Positions 43,608 through 52,596 of a stretch of DNA of 64,000 nucleotides are shown in pieces. The position numbers were made by a program, and so were the translations under genes. Below the pieces are notes generated by a model that saw nothing but the letters and a program-made list of their open reading frames with translations, made no database searches and was not told where the DNA came from. Within the stretch, counting starts at the first letter, position 1. Each line of letters starts with the position of its first letter. This stretch comes from Fontibacterium oligotrophicum (GTDB taxonomy: Bacteria; Pseudomonadota; Alphaproteobacteria; Pelagibacterales; Pelagibacteraceae), in assembly GCA_965235975.1 (NCBI GenBank), contig CBDDZZ010000001.1:248001-312000 (forward strand), read 5' to 3'.

Positions 43608-45460
43608 TTTTTTGACATTAAGCTATTTTTATTAAAAAAATTATAAATTTTATTTGCAACAAAATCACTTATTCCACTTATTTTTTTCATATCCTCAATG
43701 CTTGCGCTCTCTATTAATTTTACAGATCCAAAGTGATTTAAAAGTAATTTTTTTCTTGTTTTTCCAATCCCCTCAATATTATCAAGTGCAGATTGGCTAA
43801 AAGTATTTTTTCTATTAACCCTGTGCGAAAAGATTGCAAATCTGTGAGCTTCATCTCGCAACCTTTGTAGGAAAAATAACAATACGTTATTATGAATTTT
43901 TATTTCTCTATTGTTATAATAAAAAGTTTCATCTCCTTGATTTCTTCTTTCACTTTTTGCAATCGCCATCATATTGAGATTAAAATGTCCTAATTCATCT
44001 AAAACTTTTCTAGCGGCATTGTAATGACCTTTGCCACCATCGATTATAATTAAATCAGGAGACTCATCTTCATTATTTGATTTAATTTTAGCAAATCTTC
44101 TGGAAAGAACCTCTTTTAACATTCCATAATCATCCCCAGGATTAATATTTGTTTTTGTTATGTTAAATTTTCTGTATTTTCTTTTAATAAATCCATTTTT
44201 TCCAAATACTACAAAAGACCCAACAGCATTAAGCCCTTGGATATGACTATTATCGTAAACCTCAATCAAGTTCGGATTAAAACCTAAATTAAACTCTTTA
44301 TTAATTAAGGATAAAAAATGATCATTATTTTCATTCTCTAAAAGTTTTTTATCTAAAGCTAATTGTGCATTTTTAATAGCTAATTTTATTGAAAGTTTTT
44401 CAATATTATTTTTTGCAGTTTTTATATTAATTTTTTTATTATATTTTTTTTCTAAAGCCGCTTTGATTAAATCTAAATCCTTAATTTTTTTACTTAAAAT
44501 AATTTCTTCTGGCGGTATTTTATTTTCATAAAATTGTATTAAAAATGAATAAATAATATCGTCTATATTATCGTCTTTATCGTGTTTAGGAAAAAAAGCT
44601 TGATTACCCCAATTTTGTTTCGATCTATAAAAAAATACTTCAATGCACGTAATATTATTTTTTTGAAATTCGACAATTAAATCAGCATTATTAAAATTAT
44701 TTTTATTTATTTGTTGTGATGATTGAATTTGAGTTAATGCTTTAATTCTATCTCTAATTGTTGCTGCTTTTTCATAGCTAAATTTTTTGCTTTCAATTTC
44801 CATCTCTTTAGAAAGTTTTTTTTGTATAAGAGCTGATTTTCCATTTAAAAAATTAATACTGTCTACAACAAGTTTATTGTAATCTTCTTCACTGATTTCA
44901 TTTGTACACGGCGCAGAGCATCTTTTAATTTGATGTAAAATACACGGCCTTTTCCTATTGTTAAAAATTGAGTCATCACAAACTCTCAACAAGAATACTT
45001 TTTGCAAAGTTTTTATTGCCCATCCAGCTGCTCCAGATGATGCAAAAGGACCAAAAAAAATATCATTTTTATTTTGTTTGCCTCTAAATTTAGTTAATTG
45101 TGGAAATTTATGTGATTTTCTTAGCTGAATATAGGGAAAAGATTTATCATCTTTTAATAATATATTATATCGAGGCTGATTTTTTTTTATTAAGTTAGCT
45201 TCTAGCAGTAAGGCCTCGGCTTCGTTTTGTGTTGAAATGAATTCTAAATTTTTTGTACTAGAAATCATTCTTTCTGTCCTGATAGGCAAATAAGAAGATG
45301 AAATATAACTATTAATTCTATTAGGTAAGTTCTTAGCTTTTCCTACATAAATAATGGTATTTTTGTCATCTAGCATTTTATAAACACCAGGACCATTAGG
45401 TAAAAATTGAATTATATTTTTAATGATTTTTCTGCCTTGCTCAAGGTTTTTCATAATCAT
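43604..45460 (-). CDS. uvrC: Excinuclease ABC subunit C
   Basis: The 618-residue protein has an N-terminal GIY-YIG nuclease (GPGVYKMLDDKNTIIYVGKA), a UVR motif region (SKEMEIESKKFSYEKAATIR), the RNase-H-like nuclease (NSHIQGLNAVGSFVVF, DLIIIDGGKGHYNAARKVL, RDEAHRFAI) and C-terminal HhH pairs (LDNIEGIGKTRKKLLLNHFG). It makes both incisions in nucleotide excision repair. uvrB lies 3 genes upstream on the same strand. It overlaps folB by 20 bases. Confidence 0.96.
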   Translation of the reverse strand: MIMKNLEQGRKIIKNIIQFLPNGPGVYKMLDDKNTIIYVGKAKNLPNRINSYISSSYLPIRTERMISSTKNLEFISTQNEAEALLLEANLIKKNQPRYNILLKDDKSFPYIQLRKSHKFPQLTKFRGKQNKNDIFFGPFASSGAAGWAIKTLQKVFLLRVCDDSIFNNRKRPCILHQIKRCSAPCTNEISEEDYNKLVVDSINFLNGKSALIQKKLSKEMEIESKKFSYEKAATIRDRIKALTQIQSSQQINKNNFNNADLIVEFQKNNITCIEVFFYRSKQNWGNQAFFPKHDKDDNIDDIIYSFLIQFYENKIPPEEIILSKKIKDLDLIKAALEKKYNKKINIKTAKNNIEKLSIKLAIKNAQLALDKKLLENENNDHFLSLINKEFNLGFNPNLIEVYDNSHIQGLNAVGSFVVFGKNGFIKRKYRKFNITKTNINPGDDYGMLKEVLSRRFAKIKSNNEDESPDLIIIDGGKGHYNAARKVLDELGHFNLNMMAIAKSERRNQGDETFYYNNREIKIHNNVLLFFLQRLRDEAHRFAIFSHRVNRKNTFSQSALDNIEGIGKTRKKLLLNHFGSVKLIESASIEDMKKISGISDFVANKIYNFFNKNSLMSKK

Positions 45461-45857
45461 TTTTTGTTTTAAAAAATTCTATTCCAACAGATTCTGTATT
45501 TTTAATGATATTTAGTTTTTCAATTTTTATTTTAATATTAAGAATATTTTGATTTTTAAAAATTTCATAAATAAAGTCATTTGCGAAAGATTCTAGAAAG
45601 TTATATTTTTTTTTTAAAAAAAAATTTATTTTGTTAATAATTTCTTCGTAATTAATGACCGAATTAATTTTCCCATCAATCACTTTTTTTTTTTTACTTA
45701 AAATTTCTACATTAAATCTTAACTTTTGAGGTTTTACTTTTTCAAAAGCATGGTAACCTATAATTGCTTTGCAAGTATAGTTTTTGATAAAGATTATTTC
45801 TTTAGATTTAATATTTTTTTTATAATCTAAAATTTTTATTATATTTGTCTTATTCAT
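45441..45857 (-). CDS. folB: Dihydroneopterin aldolase-family protein
   Basis: The 138-residue protein has the FolB/T-fold pattern: IFIKNYTCKAIIGYHAFEKV (YTCKAIIGYHAFE replaces the usual 'xGxHxxE' start), PQKLRFNVEILSKKK, SVINYEEIINKINFFLKKKY, FLESFANDFIYEIF with the catalytic Glu, and KIKIEKLNIIKNTESVGIEF. It should cleave dihydroneopterin in folate synthesis. It is divergent but consistent. It overlaps the SDR gene by 8 bases and uvrC by 20 bases. Confidence 0.8.
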   Translation of the reverse strand: MNKTNIIKILDYKKNIKSKEIIFIKNYTCKAIIGYHAFEKVKPQKLRFNVEILSKKKKVIDGKINSVINYEEIINKINFFLKKKYNFLESFANDFIYEIFKNQNILNIKIKIEKLNIIKNTESVGIEFFKTKNDYEKP

Positions 45858-46605
45858 TTATCCCAATAATATCTGGAGTTTTCCAATTCAGACTTTGTCC
45901 ACTATCTACAGCAATTACTTGACCAGTAATTGTTTCACTATTTGCTAAAAGATAGGCGGTTTTACATATATCTTCAATTTTAACAGACTTGCCTAACAAA
46001 GTATTTTTTGATTGCTTATTAAAATGTTTTTGAGTTTGTCTTTTATTTTTAAAGACAGGACCGGGAGCTATCGCATTCACTCTAATGTTGGGGGCTAATT
46101 TCATAGCCGTAGTTTTTGTCAAAGTGTGTAACCCTGTTTTGCTAATAGTATATGAAAAGAAATATGGAGTTAGTTTAAATATTCTTTGATCAAGAATGTT
46201 TATAATAGATTTATCTCCTGATAAATTTTTAATTTTAGAAAATTCTTTAATAAGAGTAGCTGGGGCGAAAAGATTAATTTTTATATGTTCATTCCAACTT
46301 TTTTCATTAAAATTTAAAATACTATCATTGTTAAAAATAGAAGCATTGTTAATTATACAATCAATATTGCCCAATTTTTTTTTTACTAAAGTGATTATTT
46401 TTTTTATTATTTTTGTGTTTAAAAGATTACCTTGAATATGAACACATTTTACTCCATAATTTTCAATTTCTTTTTTAAGAACCTCGGCTTGTTTTTTCGA
46501 TTTATTAAAATGAATAGCAATATTCCATCCCATTTTTGCAAAATATAAACATAGTTCTTTGCCAATTCTTTGTGAGGATCCAGTAATCAAAATATTCTTA
46601 TTCAT
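45850..46605 (-). CDS. Short-chain dehydrogenase/reductase, pteridine-reductase-like
   Basis: From an ATG at 46605 the protein is about 251 residues: MNKNILITGSSQRIGKELCL with the TGxxxRIG NADPH motif, CIINNASIFNNDSI, the catalytic triad region with YTISK (Y-x3-K), and RVNAIAPGPVFK and TGQVIAVDSGQSL. The S-x-R-I-G form and the folB overlap point to a FolM/PTR1-like dihydropteridine or dihydromonapterin reductase; this is an inference. An ATG at 46626 also fits but would overlap uvrB by 20 bases. I prefer 46605, one base after the uvrB stop. Confidence 0.75.
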   Translation of the reverse strand: MNKNILITGSSQRIGKELCLYFAKMGWNIAIHFNKSKKQAEVLKKEIENYGVKCVHIQGNLLNTKIIKKIITLVKKKLGNIDCIINNASIFNNDSILNFNEKSWNEHIKINLFAPATLIKEFSKIKNLSGDKSIINILDQRIFKLTPYFFSYTISKTGLHTLTKTTAMKLAPNIRVNAIAPGPVFKNKRQTQKHFNKQSKNTLLGKSVKIEDICKTAYLLANSETITGQVIAVDSGQSLNWKTPDIIGINE

Positions 46606-46606
46606 T

Positions 46607-48757
46607 TTACCTTTTCTTTTTTGCAATCATTCCAGCTTTGCCCTGAGTAGATCGTCCAATTAATTCTTTTTTTACATCGTTGTTATAAACTTTTATTTTA
46701 CTGCTCATATTAATTTCCAATTCTCTTTCTTGAAGTTTTCTAATTTCATCTCTTATTTTTGCTGCTTGCTCAAACTCTAAATTGTCGGCAGCTTTTTTCA
46801 TTTCTTTTTCTAGCATTTTTAAGTGTTTTTTAAGATTATCGCCTATTGGGATATCGTTATCAAAAGTAACGTAATCTTTTTCAAAAACACCCTCTAAAAT
46901 ATCATTAATTTTTGATTTGATAGACTGAGCAGTTATATTATTTTTTTTATTATATTCTATTTGCTTAGTTCTTCTTCTATTAGTCTCATTAATAGCCTTT
47001 TTAATACTTTCCGTTTCTTTATCTGCATATAAAATAACTTTGCCATCAATATTCCTAGCTGCTCTTCCGATTGTTTGTATTAAGGATCTTTCAGATCTTA
47101 AGAAACCTTCTTTATCAGCATCTAAAATTGCAACAAGAGCACATTCTGGTATATCCAGTCCTTCTCTTAAAAGATTAATACCAATCAAAACATCAAATAT
47201 GCCGAGTCTTAAGTCTCTTATTATTTCTATTCTTTCTAGCGTATCAATATCAGAGTGCATGTAACGAACTTTAATTCCATTTTCATCAAGGTATTCAGTT
47301 AAATCCTCAGCCATTTTTTTTGTAAGAGTAGTAACTAATATTCTTTGATTATTTTTAGAAACCGTAATGCACTCATTCAATAAATCATCAACCTGATTTT
47401 TTGCAGGACGAATAAAAATTTGAGGATCAATAAGTCCAGTTGGCCTTATAATTTGTTCTGCAAAAACTCCTTTACTTTGTTTTAATTCCCATTCACTTGG
47501 AGTTGCAGAAACAAAAATTGTTTGAGGTCTCATCATATCCCATTCTTCAAATTTTAACGGCCTATTATCCATGCATGAAGGAAGTCTAAAACCATAATCA
47601 GATAAAGTTTTTTTTCTAGTATAATCTCCTTTGTACATCCCGTTTAATTGGGGAATTGTAACATGGCTTTCATCAACAAATACCAAACAGTTGTCAGGAA
47701 GATATTCAAATAATGTTGGAGGGGGCTCGCCGGCATCTCTTCCAGATAAAAATCTAGAATAGTTTTCTATTCCAGCACAACTTCCCGTGGCTTCTATCAT
47801 TTCAAGATCGTATCTAGTTCTTTCCTCTAGTCTTTGGGCTTCTAAAAGTTTTTTTTCATTTCTAAATTTTTCTAGAGTAACAATTAATTCTTTTTTTATT
47901 TCTTTAATTGCTTTTTCTACCGTTGGTCTTGGAGTAATATAGTGGCTATTTCCGTATAATTTTATTAAATTAATTTCTTTATTGTCAGCTCCAGTTAATG
48001 GATCAAAAGATTTTATTTGAGTTATTTTATTATCCTCAATTGTAATTCTCCATGCTTCGTCCTCATAATGAGATGGAAAAATTTCTATATTTTCACCTCT
48101 GACTCTAAAAGTTCCTCTATAAAAATTTTGGTCATTTCTTTTATATTGTAGTTCAACTAGTCCTTTAATAATTTTTTCTCTTTCATAACTCTCGTTTTTT
48201 TTAAAAACTAAAGTCATTTTACTATAAGAGTCGACAGATCCTAATCCGTAAATACAAGAAACACTTGAAACAATAATTACATCATCTCTTTCCAAGAGCG
48301 ATCTGGTAGCCGAATGTCTCATTCTATCTATCTGTTCATTTATAGAAGCTTCTTTTTCTATATAAGTGTCCGATCTTGGAACGTAAGCTTCGGGCGTGTA
48401 GTAATCATAATAAGAAACAAAATATTCAACTGCATTATTGGGAAAAAAATTTTTCATTTCCCCATATAATTGTGCAGCTAAAGTTTTGTTTGGAGCAAGT
48501 ATTAAAGCTGGACGATTTAACTCTTCAATGATTTTAGCCATTGTGAAAGTTTTTCCAGAACCAGTCACGCCAAGTAAAACTTGATTTTTTTTCTTGTTTA
48601 ATATTTCTGTTTTTAAAAAAGAGATAGCCTTTGGCTGGTCGCCAGCGGGAGTGTATTCAGTTATTAGTTGAAATTTTTTTCCCCCTTCTAATTTATTAGA
48701 AGAAAGTTCTTTTGCATTTGATTTATCTAATATATTAGTTTGTAAAAGATTTTGCAT
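46607..48757 (-). CDS. uvrB: Excinuclease ABC subunit B
   Basis: The 716-residue helicase-like protein has Walker A GVTGSGKT at 63-70, the beta-hairpin YFVSYYDYYTPEAYVPRSDT, DESH (CLVFVDESHVTIPQLNGMYK), the SATPSEWEL motif, NLLREGLDIPE, QTIGRAARN and a C-terminal UVR motif (LKMLEKEMKKAADNLEFEQA). It loads on damage after UvrA. A longer-than-usual N-terminus (about 28 residues before QLITEYTPAGDQP) suggests the start could be later. It diverges from the aminotransferase gene across 23 bases. Confidence 0.97.
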   Translation of the reverse strand: MQNLLQTNILDKSNAKELSSNKLEGGKKFQLITEYTPAGDQPKAISFLKTEILNKKKNQVLLGVTGSGKTFTMAKIIEELNRPALILAPNKTLAAQLYGEMKNFFPNNAVEYFVSYYDYYTPEAYVPRSDTYIEKEASINEQIDRMRHSATRSLLERDDVIIVSSVSCIYGLGSVDSYSKMTLVFKKNESYEREKIIKGLVELQYKRNDQNFYRGTFRVRGENIEIFPSHYEDEAWRITIEDNKITQIKSFDPLTGADNKEINLIKLYGNSHYITPRPTVEKAIKEIKKELIVTLEKFRNEKKLLEAQRLEERTRYDLEMIEATGSCAGIENYSRFLSGRDAGEPPPTLFEYLPDNCLVFVDESHVTIPQLNGMYKGDYTRKKTLSDYGFRLPSCMDNRPLKFEEWDMMRPQTIFVSATPSEWELKQSKGVFAEQIIRPTGLIDPQIFIRPAKNQVDDLLNECITVSKNNQRILVTTLTKKMAEDLTEYLDENGIKVRYMHSDIDTLERIEIIRDLRLGIFDVLIGINLLREGLDIPECALVAILDADKEGFLRSERSLIQTIGRAARNIDGKVILYADKETESIKKAINETNRRRTKQIEYNKKNNITAQSIKSKINDILEGVFEKDYVTFDNDIPIGDNLKKHLKMLEKEMKKAADNLEFEQAAKIRDEIRKLQERELEINMSSKIKVYNNDVKKELIGRSTQGKAGMIAKKKR

Positions 48758-48780
48758 ATTCCAAAATATAATTAATTTAG

Positions 48781-49998
48781 ATGTCTATATTATCAACTTC
48801 TTTATCGAGAATAAAAGAATCTCCTACAATTGCAATTACGCAGAAAGCCAGATTGTTAAAAGAAAGTGGAAGAGAAGTGATTGCTTTAGCATCTGGGGAA
48901 CCAGATTTTGACACTCCAGACAATATTAAGAGTGCGGCAATTAAAGCAATTAGAGATGGCCAGACCAAATATACCACTGTCGATGGTACGCCTGAGTTAA
49001 AAAAAGCTGTTATTAAAAAATTTAAAAGAGAAAACAATTTAAATTTTGATCTAGACAATATTACAGTCGGTACTGGCGGAAAGCAGGTAATTTATAATTC
49101 TATAATTGCTACTATAAATCCTGGAGATGAAGTTATAATTCCAGCGCCTTATTGGGTTTCTTATCCAGATATAGTTTTGTTGGCTGGAGGAACACCAAAA
49201 TTTGTAGAGTGCGACGAGCAAAGTAATTTTAAAATTTCACCGGAACAACTTGATAAATCTATCACCAAGAATACGAAATGGTTTATTTTAAATTCTCCAG
49301 GTAATCCAACTGGGATGTGTTATTCAAGATCAGAATTAAATGAACTGGCTGTAATTTTAAAAAAATACCAACATGTAAATATTTTAAGTGATGATATTTA
49401 CGAGCATATTTATTATCAGGATAAAAATAAAAATGACTCAAAATTCATTAGTATTCTTGAAATTGAAAATTCTTTAAAAGACAGAACTTTAATAGTTAAT
49501 GGCGTTAGTAAATCCTATGCGATGACAGGATGGAGAATTGGATATGGTGCTGGACCAAAAAATTTAATAAAAGCAATCCAAAAGATTCAATCACAATCAA
49601 CAACAAACCCATCTTCCATAAGTCAGGCAGCTGCAGTTGAGGCCCTCAATGGAGATCAAAGCTTTATAAATCCTAGGGCTCTTGAATTTAAAAAGAGAAG
49701 AGATTTTGTCGTTAATGCATTTAATAATATCAAAGGATTAACATGTGTTAATCCACAAGGAGCATTTTATGTCTTTCCAAATTGTAAAAAATTAATGTTT
49801 AAAAAAACTTTAAGTGGACAAATTATCAAAGATGACACTGATTTTGCAACTTTCTTATTAGAAGAAACGGGCGTTGCAATTGTTCAGGGCTCGGCATTTG
49901 GTCTTGAAGGTTATTTTAGAGTTTCCTATGCGACCTCAATGCAAATTTTAGAGAAGGCGTTATTAAAAATTAAAAGTTTTTGTGAAAGTTTAAAATAA
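48781..49998 (+). CDS. aspC: Class I aminotransferase (aspartate aminotransferase type)
   Basis: The 405-residue PLP enzyme starts MSILSTSLSRIKESPTIAIT and has the family patterns LASGEPDFDTPDNI, TVGTGGKQVIYN, LNSPGNPTGMCYSRSEL, the PLP lysine in VNGVSKSYAMTGWRIGYG and the C-terminal EGYFRVSYATS. It matches the Ib-type aspartate aminotransferases. Substrate range within class I cannot be read exactly. It is convergent with trxB with a 2-base gap. Confidence 0.92.
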   Translation: MSILSTSLSRIKESPTIAITQKARLLKESGREVIALASGEPDFDTPDNIKSAAIKAIRDGQTKYTTVDGTPELKKAVIKKFKRENNLNFDLDNITVGTGGKQVIYNSIIATINPGDEVIIPAPYWVSYPDIVLLAGGTPKFVECDEQSNFKISPEQLDKSITKNTKWFILNSPGNPTGMCYSRSELNELAVILKKYQHVNILSDDIYEHIYYQDKNKNDSKFISILEIENSLKDRTLIVNGVSKSYAMTGWRIGYGAGPKNLIKAIQKIQSQSTTNPSSISQAAAVEALNGDQSFINPRALEFKKRRDFVVNAFNNIKGLTCVNPQGAFYVFPNCKKLMFKKTLSGQIIKDDTDFATFLLEETGVAIVQGSAFGLEGYFRVSYATSMQILEKALLKIKSFCESLK

Positions 49999-50000
49999 TA

Positions 50001-50942
50001 TTAATGATTAGATAAATATTTTTCAGCCTCTAATGCGGCCATGCAACCTGTTCCAGCTGCAGTGACAGCCTGCCTAAAAATTTTATCTTTAACATCACCA
50101 GCAGCGAATACTCCCGGTACATTTGTTTTGGTAGAGTCAGGCTGAGTTATTATATAACCACCATTATCCATATTAATTTGCCCCTTGAATAAGCCTGTTG
50201 CTGGATCGTGTCCTATTGCAACAAAAAGACCATGTGTTTGTAATTCTGTTACTGAATTATTTTTTAGATTTTTTAATTTCACAGCAGTTACACCTTTAGG
50301 GTTTTCTGTTCCGATGATTTCTGAAATAACGCTATCAAAAATGACATTAATTTTAGGATTTGAAAATAATTTTTTTTGTAATAGTTTTTCAGCCCTTAAT
50401 TCACTTTTTCTATGAACAAGAGTGATTTTTTTTGCAAAATTGGTTAAAAACAATGACTCTTCGACCGCAGAGTTTCCTCCACCAACTACTACGACGTCTT
50501 TATTTTTATAAAAAAAGCCATCACAAGTTGCGCACGCAGATACTCCAAATCCTTTATATTTTTCCTCAGACTCCAAATTAAGCCATCTTGCTTGAGCGCC
50601 AGTTGAAATAATTATACTTTGCGAAAAATAATGTGTTCCCGAGTCTCCAATTATTTCAAAAGGTTTTTTATTTAAATTAACTTTAGAAATATGATCTTCA
50701 ATAAATTTTGTTCCAACTTTCGTAGCTTGTTCTTTCATTTGTTCCATTAACCATGGCCCTTGAATGACATCTGCAAATCCTGGAAAATTTTCAACATCTG
50801 TAGTGATGGTTAATTGACCACCTGGTTGTGAGCCTGCAATTAAAATTGGCTCAAGCATAGCTCTTGCAGCGTAAATAGCTGCCGTATAACCAGCTGGCCC
50901 GGATCCAATAATAACTAGTTTATGAGTCTTATGAACATTCAT
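50001..50942 (-). CDS. trxB: Thioredoxin-disulfide reductase
   Basis: The 313-residue flavoenzyme has the FAD motif IIGSGPAGYTAAIYAARAML, the redox site ACATCDGFFYKN (CATC), the NADPH motif VVVVGGGNSAVEESLFL and the C-terminal GVFAAGDVKDKIFRQAVTAA. It reduces thioredoxin with NADPH. It diverges from the ELM1-like gene across 47 bases. Confidence 0.96.
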   Translation of the reverse strand: MNVHKTHKLVIIGSGPAGYTAAIYAARAMLEPILIAGSQPGGQLTITTDVENFPGFADVIQGPWLMEQMKEQATKVGTKFIEDHISKVNLNKKPFEIIGDSGTHYFSQSIIISTGAQARWLNLESEEKYKGFGVSACATCDGFFYKNKDVVVVGGGNSAVEESLFLTNFAKKITLVHRKSELRAEKLLQKKLFSNPKINVIFDSVISEIIGTENPKGVTAVKLKNLKNNSVTELQTHGLFVAIGHDPATGLFKGQINMDNGGYIITQPDSTKTNVPGVFAAGDVKDKIFRQAVTAAGTGCMAALEAEKYLSNH

Positions 50943-50989
50943 TGTAGATTTTAACTAATAATACTTATATTTAATTATTGTTTTAAACA

Positions 50990-51934
50990 ATGAGATATTT
51001 TAAAGCATTATTATTAACCGAAGGCGCTCATGGTATGGTGAGCCAAGCAGAAGGTTTAGCTAAAGCTCTAAAATTAGATTTTAATCATTGTTTTGTAAGT
51101 TTAAAAAGACCATGGAGATATTTTCCCATAAATTTAGTTCCTGTTAGCAGGTCTGTAATAGACGGAAAAATTCCAGATCAAATAGAAAATCAAGTTCTTA
51201 TTTCATGTGGGAAAAATAGCGTTATTTCCTCTTTGTTTTTAAAAAGAAATAATAAAAATTTATTTAGTATTCATATTCAAAATCCTAAGATAAATTTTTC
51301 AAATTTTGATTTAATTGTTGCTCCAGAGCATGATCAAATAAATGGAAAAAACGTATTAAGTACATTTGGAGCCCTTCATTATATTACAAAACAAGAGGTA
51401 GATAATAGTAATAATTTTTTTTCGAAATATAATTTATCAGAAAAAGATAAGATTGTTTCTTTAATCTTAGGAGGTCCTAATAGGTATTATGATTTTAATG
51501 AGATTGATCTTGGGAATATTTTTTTATTATTAAAGAGTAGTTTTTTAGACAAAGGGTTTAAACTAATTCTTATTAGATCAAGAAGAACGCCGGATAATAT
51601 TATTGATTTTGCAAAAAAGTTTTTTTTAAATTCTGCAGTCATTATTGATTTTGTGAGCAAAGAATTTTATTTATCAGCACTTAAGCTATCTAGAATAATT
51701 GTTGTAACTTGCGACTCTACTTCAATGATTTCTGAGTGTGCGATCACACAAAAGCCAATATTTGTGGCTAAAATGAATACAAAGAGAAAGAATAATCGAT
51801 TTAAGTATTTTCTTAATAGCTTTAGAGAAAAAGGAATTATTAGATTTCTAGGTGAAAATGTAGATTATTGGCAATATCCAGTTTTAGATGAGACTAATCG
51901 GATTGCAACAATAATAAAAGAAAGGTTAAATTAA
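50990..51934 (+). CDS. Mitochondrial fission ELM1-like protein
   Basis: The 314-residue protein matches the ELM1 family (COG3660): LLTEGAHGMVSQAEGLAKAL, a WRYFP segment, PDQIENQVLISCGKNSV, SIHIQNPKINFSNFDLIVAP and ISLILGGPNRYYDF read as SLILGGPNRYYDF, with a late VTCDSTSMISECAITQKP. The fold resembles nucleotide-sugar glycosyltransferases (GT-B-like). In plants ELM1 recruits the division dynamin to mitochondria; the bacterial role is unknown. It is followed after 5 bases by a 2OG oxygenase gene. Confidence 0.85.
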   Translation: MRYFKALLLTEGAHGMVSQAEGLAKALKLDFNHCFVSLKRPWRYFPINLVPVSRSVIDGKIPDQIENQVLISCGKNSVISSLFLKRNNKNLFSIHIQNPKINFSNFDLIVAPEHDQINGKNVLSTFGALHYITKQEVDNSNNFFSKYNLSEKDKIVSLILGGPNRYYDFNEIDLGNIFLLLKSSFLDKGFKLILIRSRRTPDNIIDFAKKFFLNSAVIIDFVSKEFYLSALKLSRIIVVTCDSTSMISECAITQKPIFVAKMNTKRKNNRFKYFLNSFREKGIIRFLGENVDYWQYPVLDETNRIATIIKERLN

Positions 51935-51939
51935 ATTTA

Positions 51940-52596
51940 ATGAGTTTTTTAAAATCATTTCAAAATAATTCAGCACATTCAACCTACCCATTTGATCATT
52001 GGGAATTAACAGAACCTTTAACGGACCAACAAATAAGAGAGATTTGTGAGGCAAAAGTACCAGAAGTAAAAATTGATTTTGACGGTACCAGAGCAGTAGA
52101 TGGAGGTGCGGGAGCATATAGATCTGGGGATCCAACAGGTGGCAAAGCAGGGAAGATAAGAGAATTTGTTACAAAGGATAATTATAAAGACTACCCACAT
52201 TTAAAAAAATTTATTGATGAACTATGTAAGATGGAAACAGCAAAATATGTAGGTTCCAAAATCAAAAAAGATTTAACAAAAGCTTACGTGCGAGTTGAGA
52301 TTATTGCTGATAGAGTTGGTTTTTGGCTTAAGCCTCATTGTGATATTAAAGAAAAATTAATGTCCTGCCTATTATTTGCAAATCCAAATAATTATGAGTC
52401 TGAAGAGTTAGGCACAGATTTTTATGATAAGAATTTAAAGTTAGTAAAAACTGTTCCTTATAAAAATAATTATGGATATGTTTTTACAAGCGGCCCTGAC
52501 ACTTGGCATGGATTAGAAAAAAAAGAGATAAAAAGAGACAGAAGATGTCTTCAAGTAAATTATGTAACATTTGAGACTGATTGGAAAGTAAATTAA
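51940..52596 (+). CDS. 2-oxoglutarate/Fe(II)-dependent oxygenase-like protein
   Basis: The 218-residue protein shows a jelly-roll oxygenase facial triad: H133-x-D135 in FWLKPHCDIKEKLMSCLLF, H190 in SGPDTWHGLEKKEIKRDRR and a following Arg (about 201-202) for 2-oxoglutarate. The substrate is unknown. The family includes proline and sugar hydroxylases. It starts 5 bases after the ELM1-like gene and its stop overlaps the carB stop by 4 bases. Confidence 0.75.
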   Translation: MSFLKSFQNNSAHSTYPFDHWELTEPLTDQQIREICEAKVPEVKIDFDGTRAVDGGAGAYRSGDPTGGKAGKIREFVTKDNYKDYPHLKKFIDELCKMETAKYVGSKIKKDLTKAYVRVEIIADRVGFWLKPHCDIKEKLMSCLLFANPNNYESEELGTDFYDKNLKLVKTVPYKNNYGYVFTSGPDTWHGLEKKEIKRDRRCLQVNYVTFETDWKVN

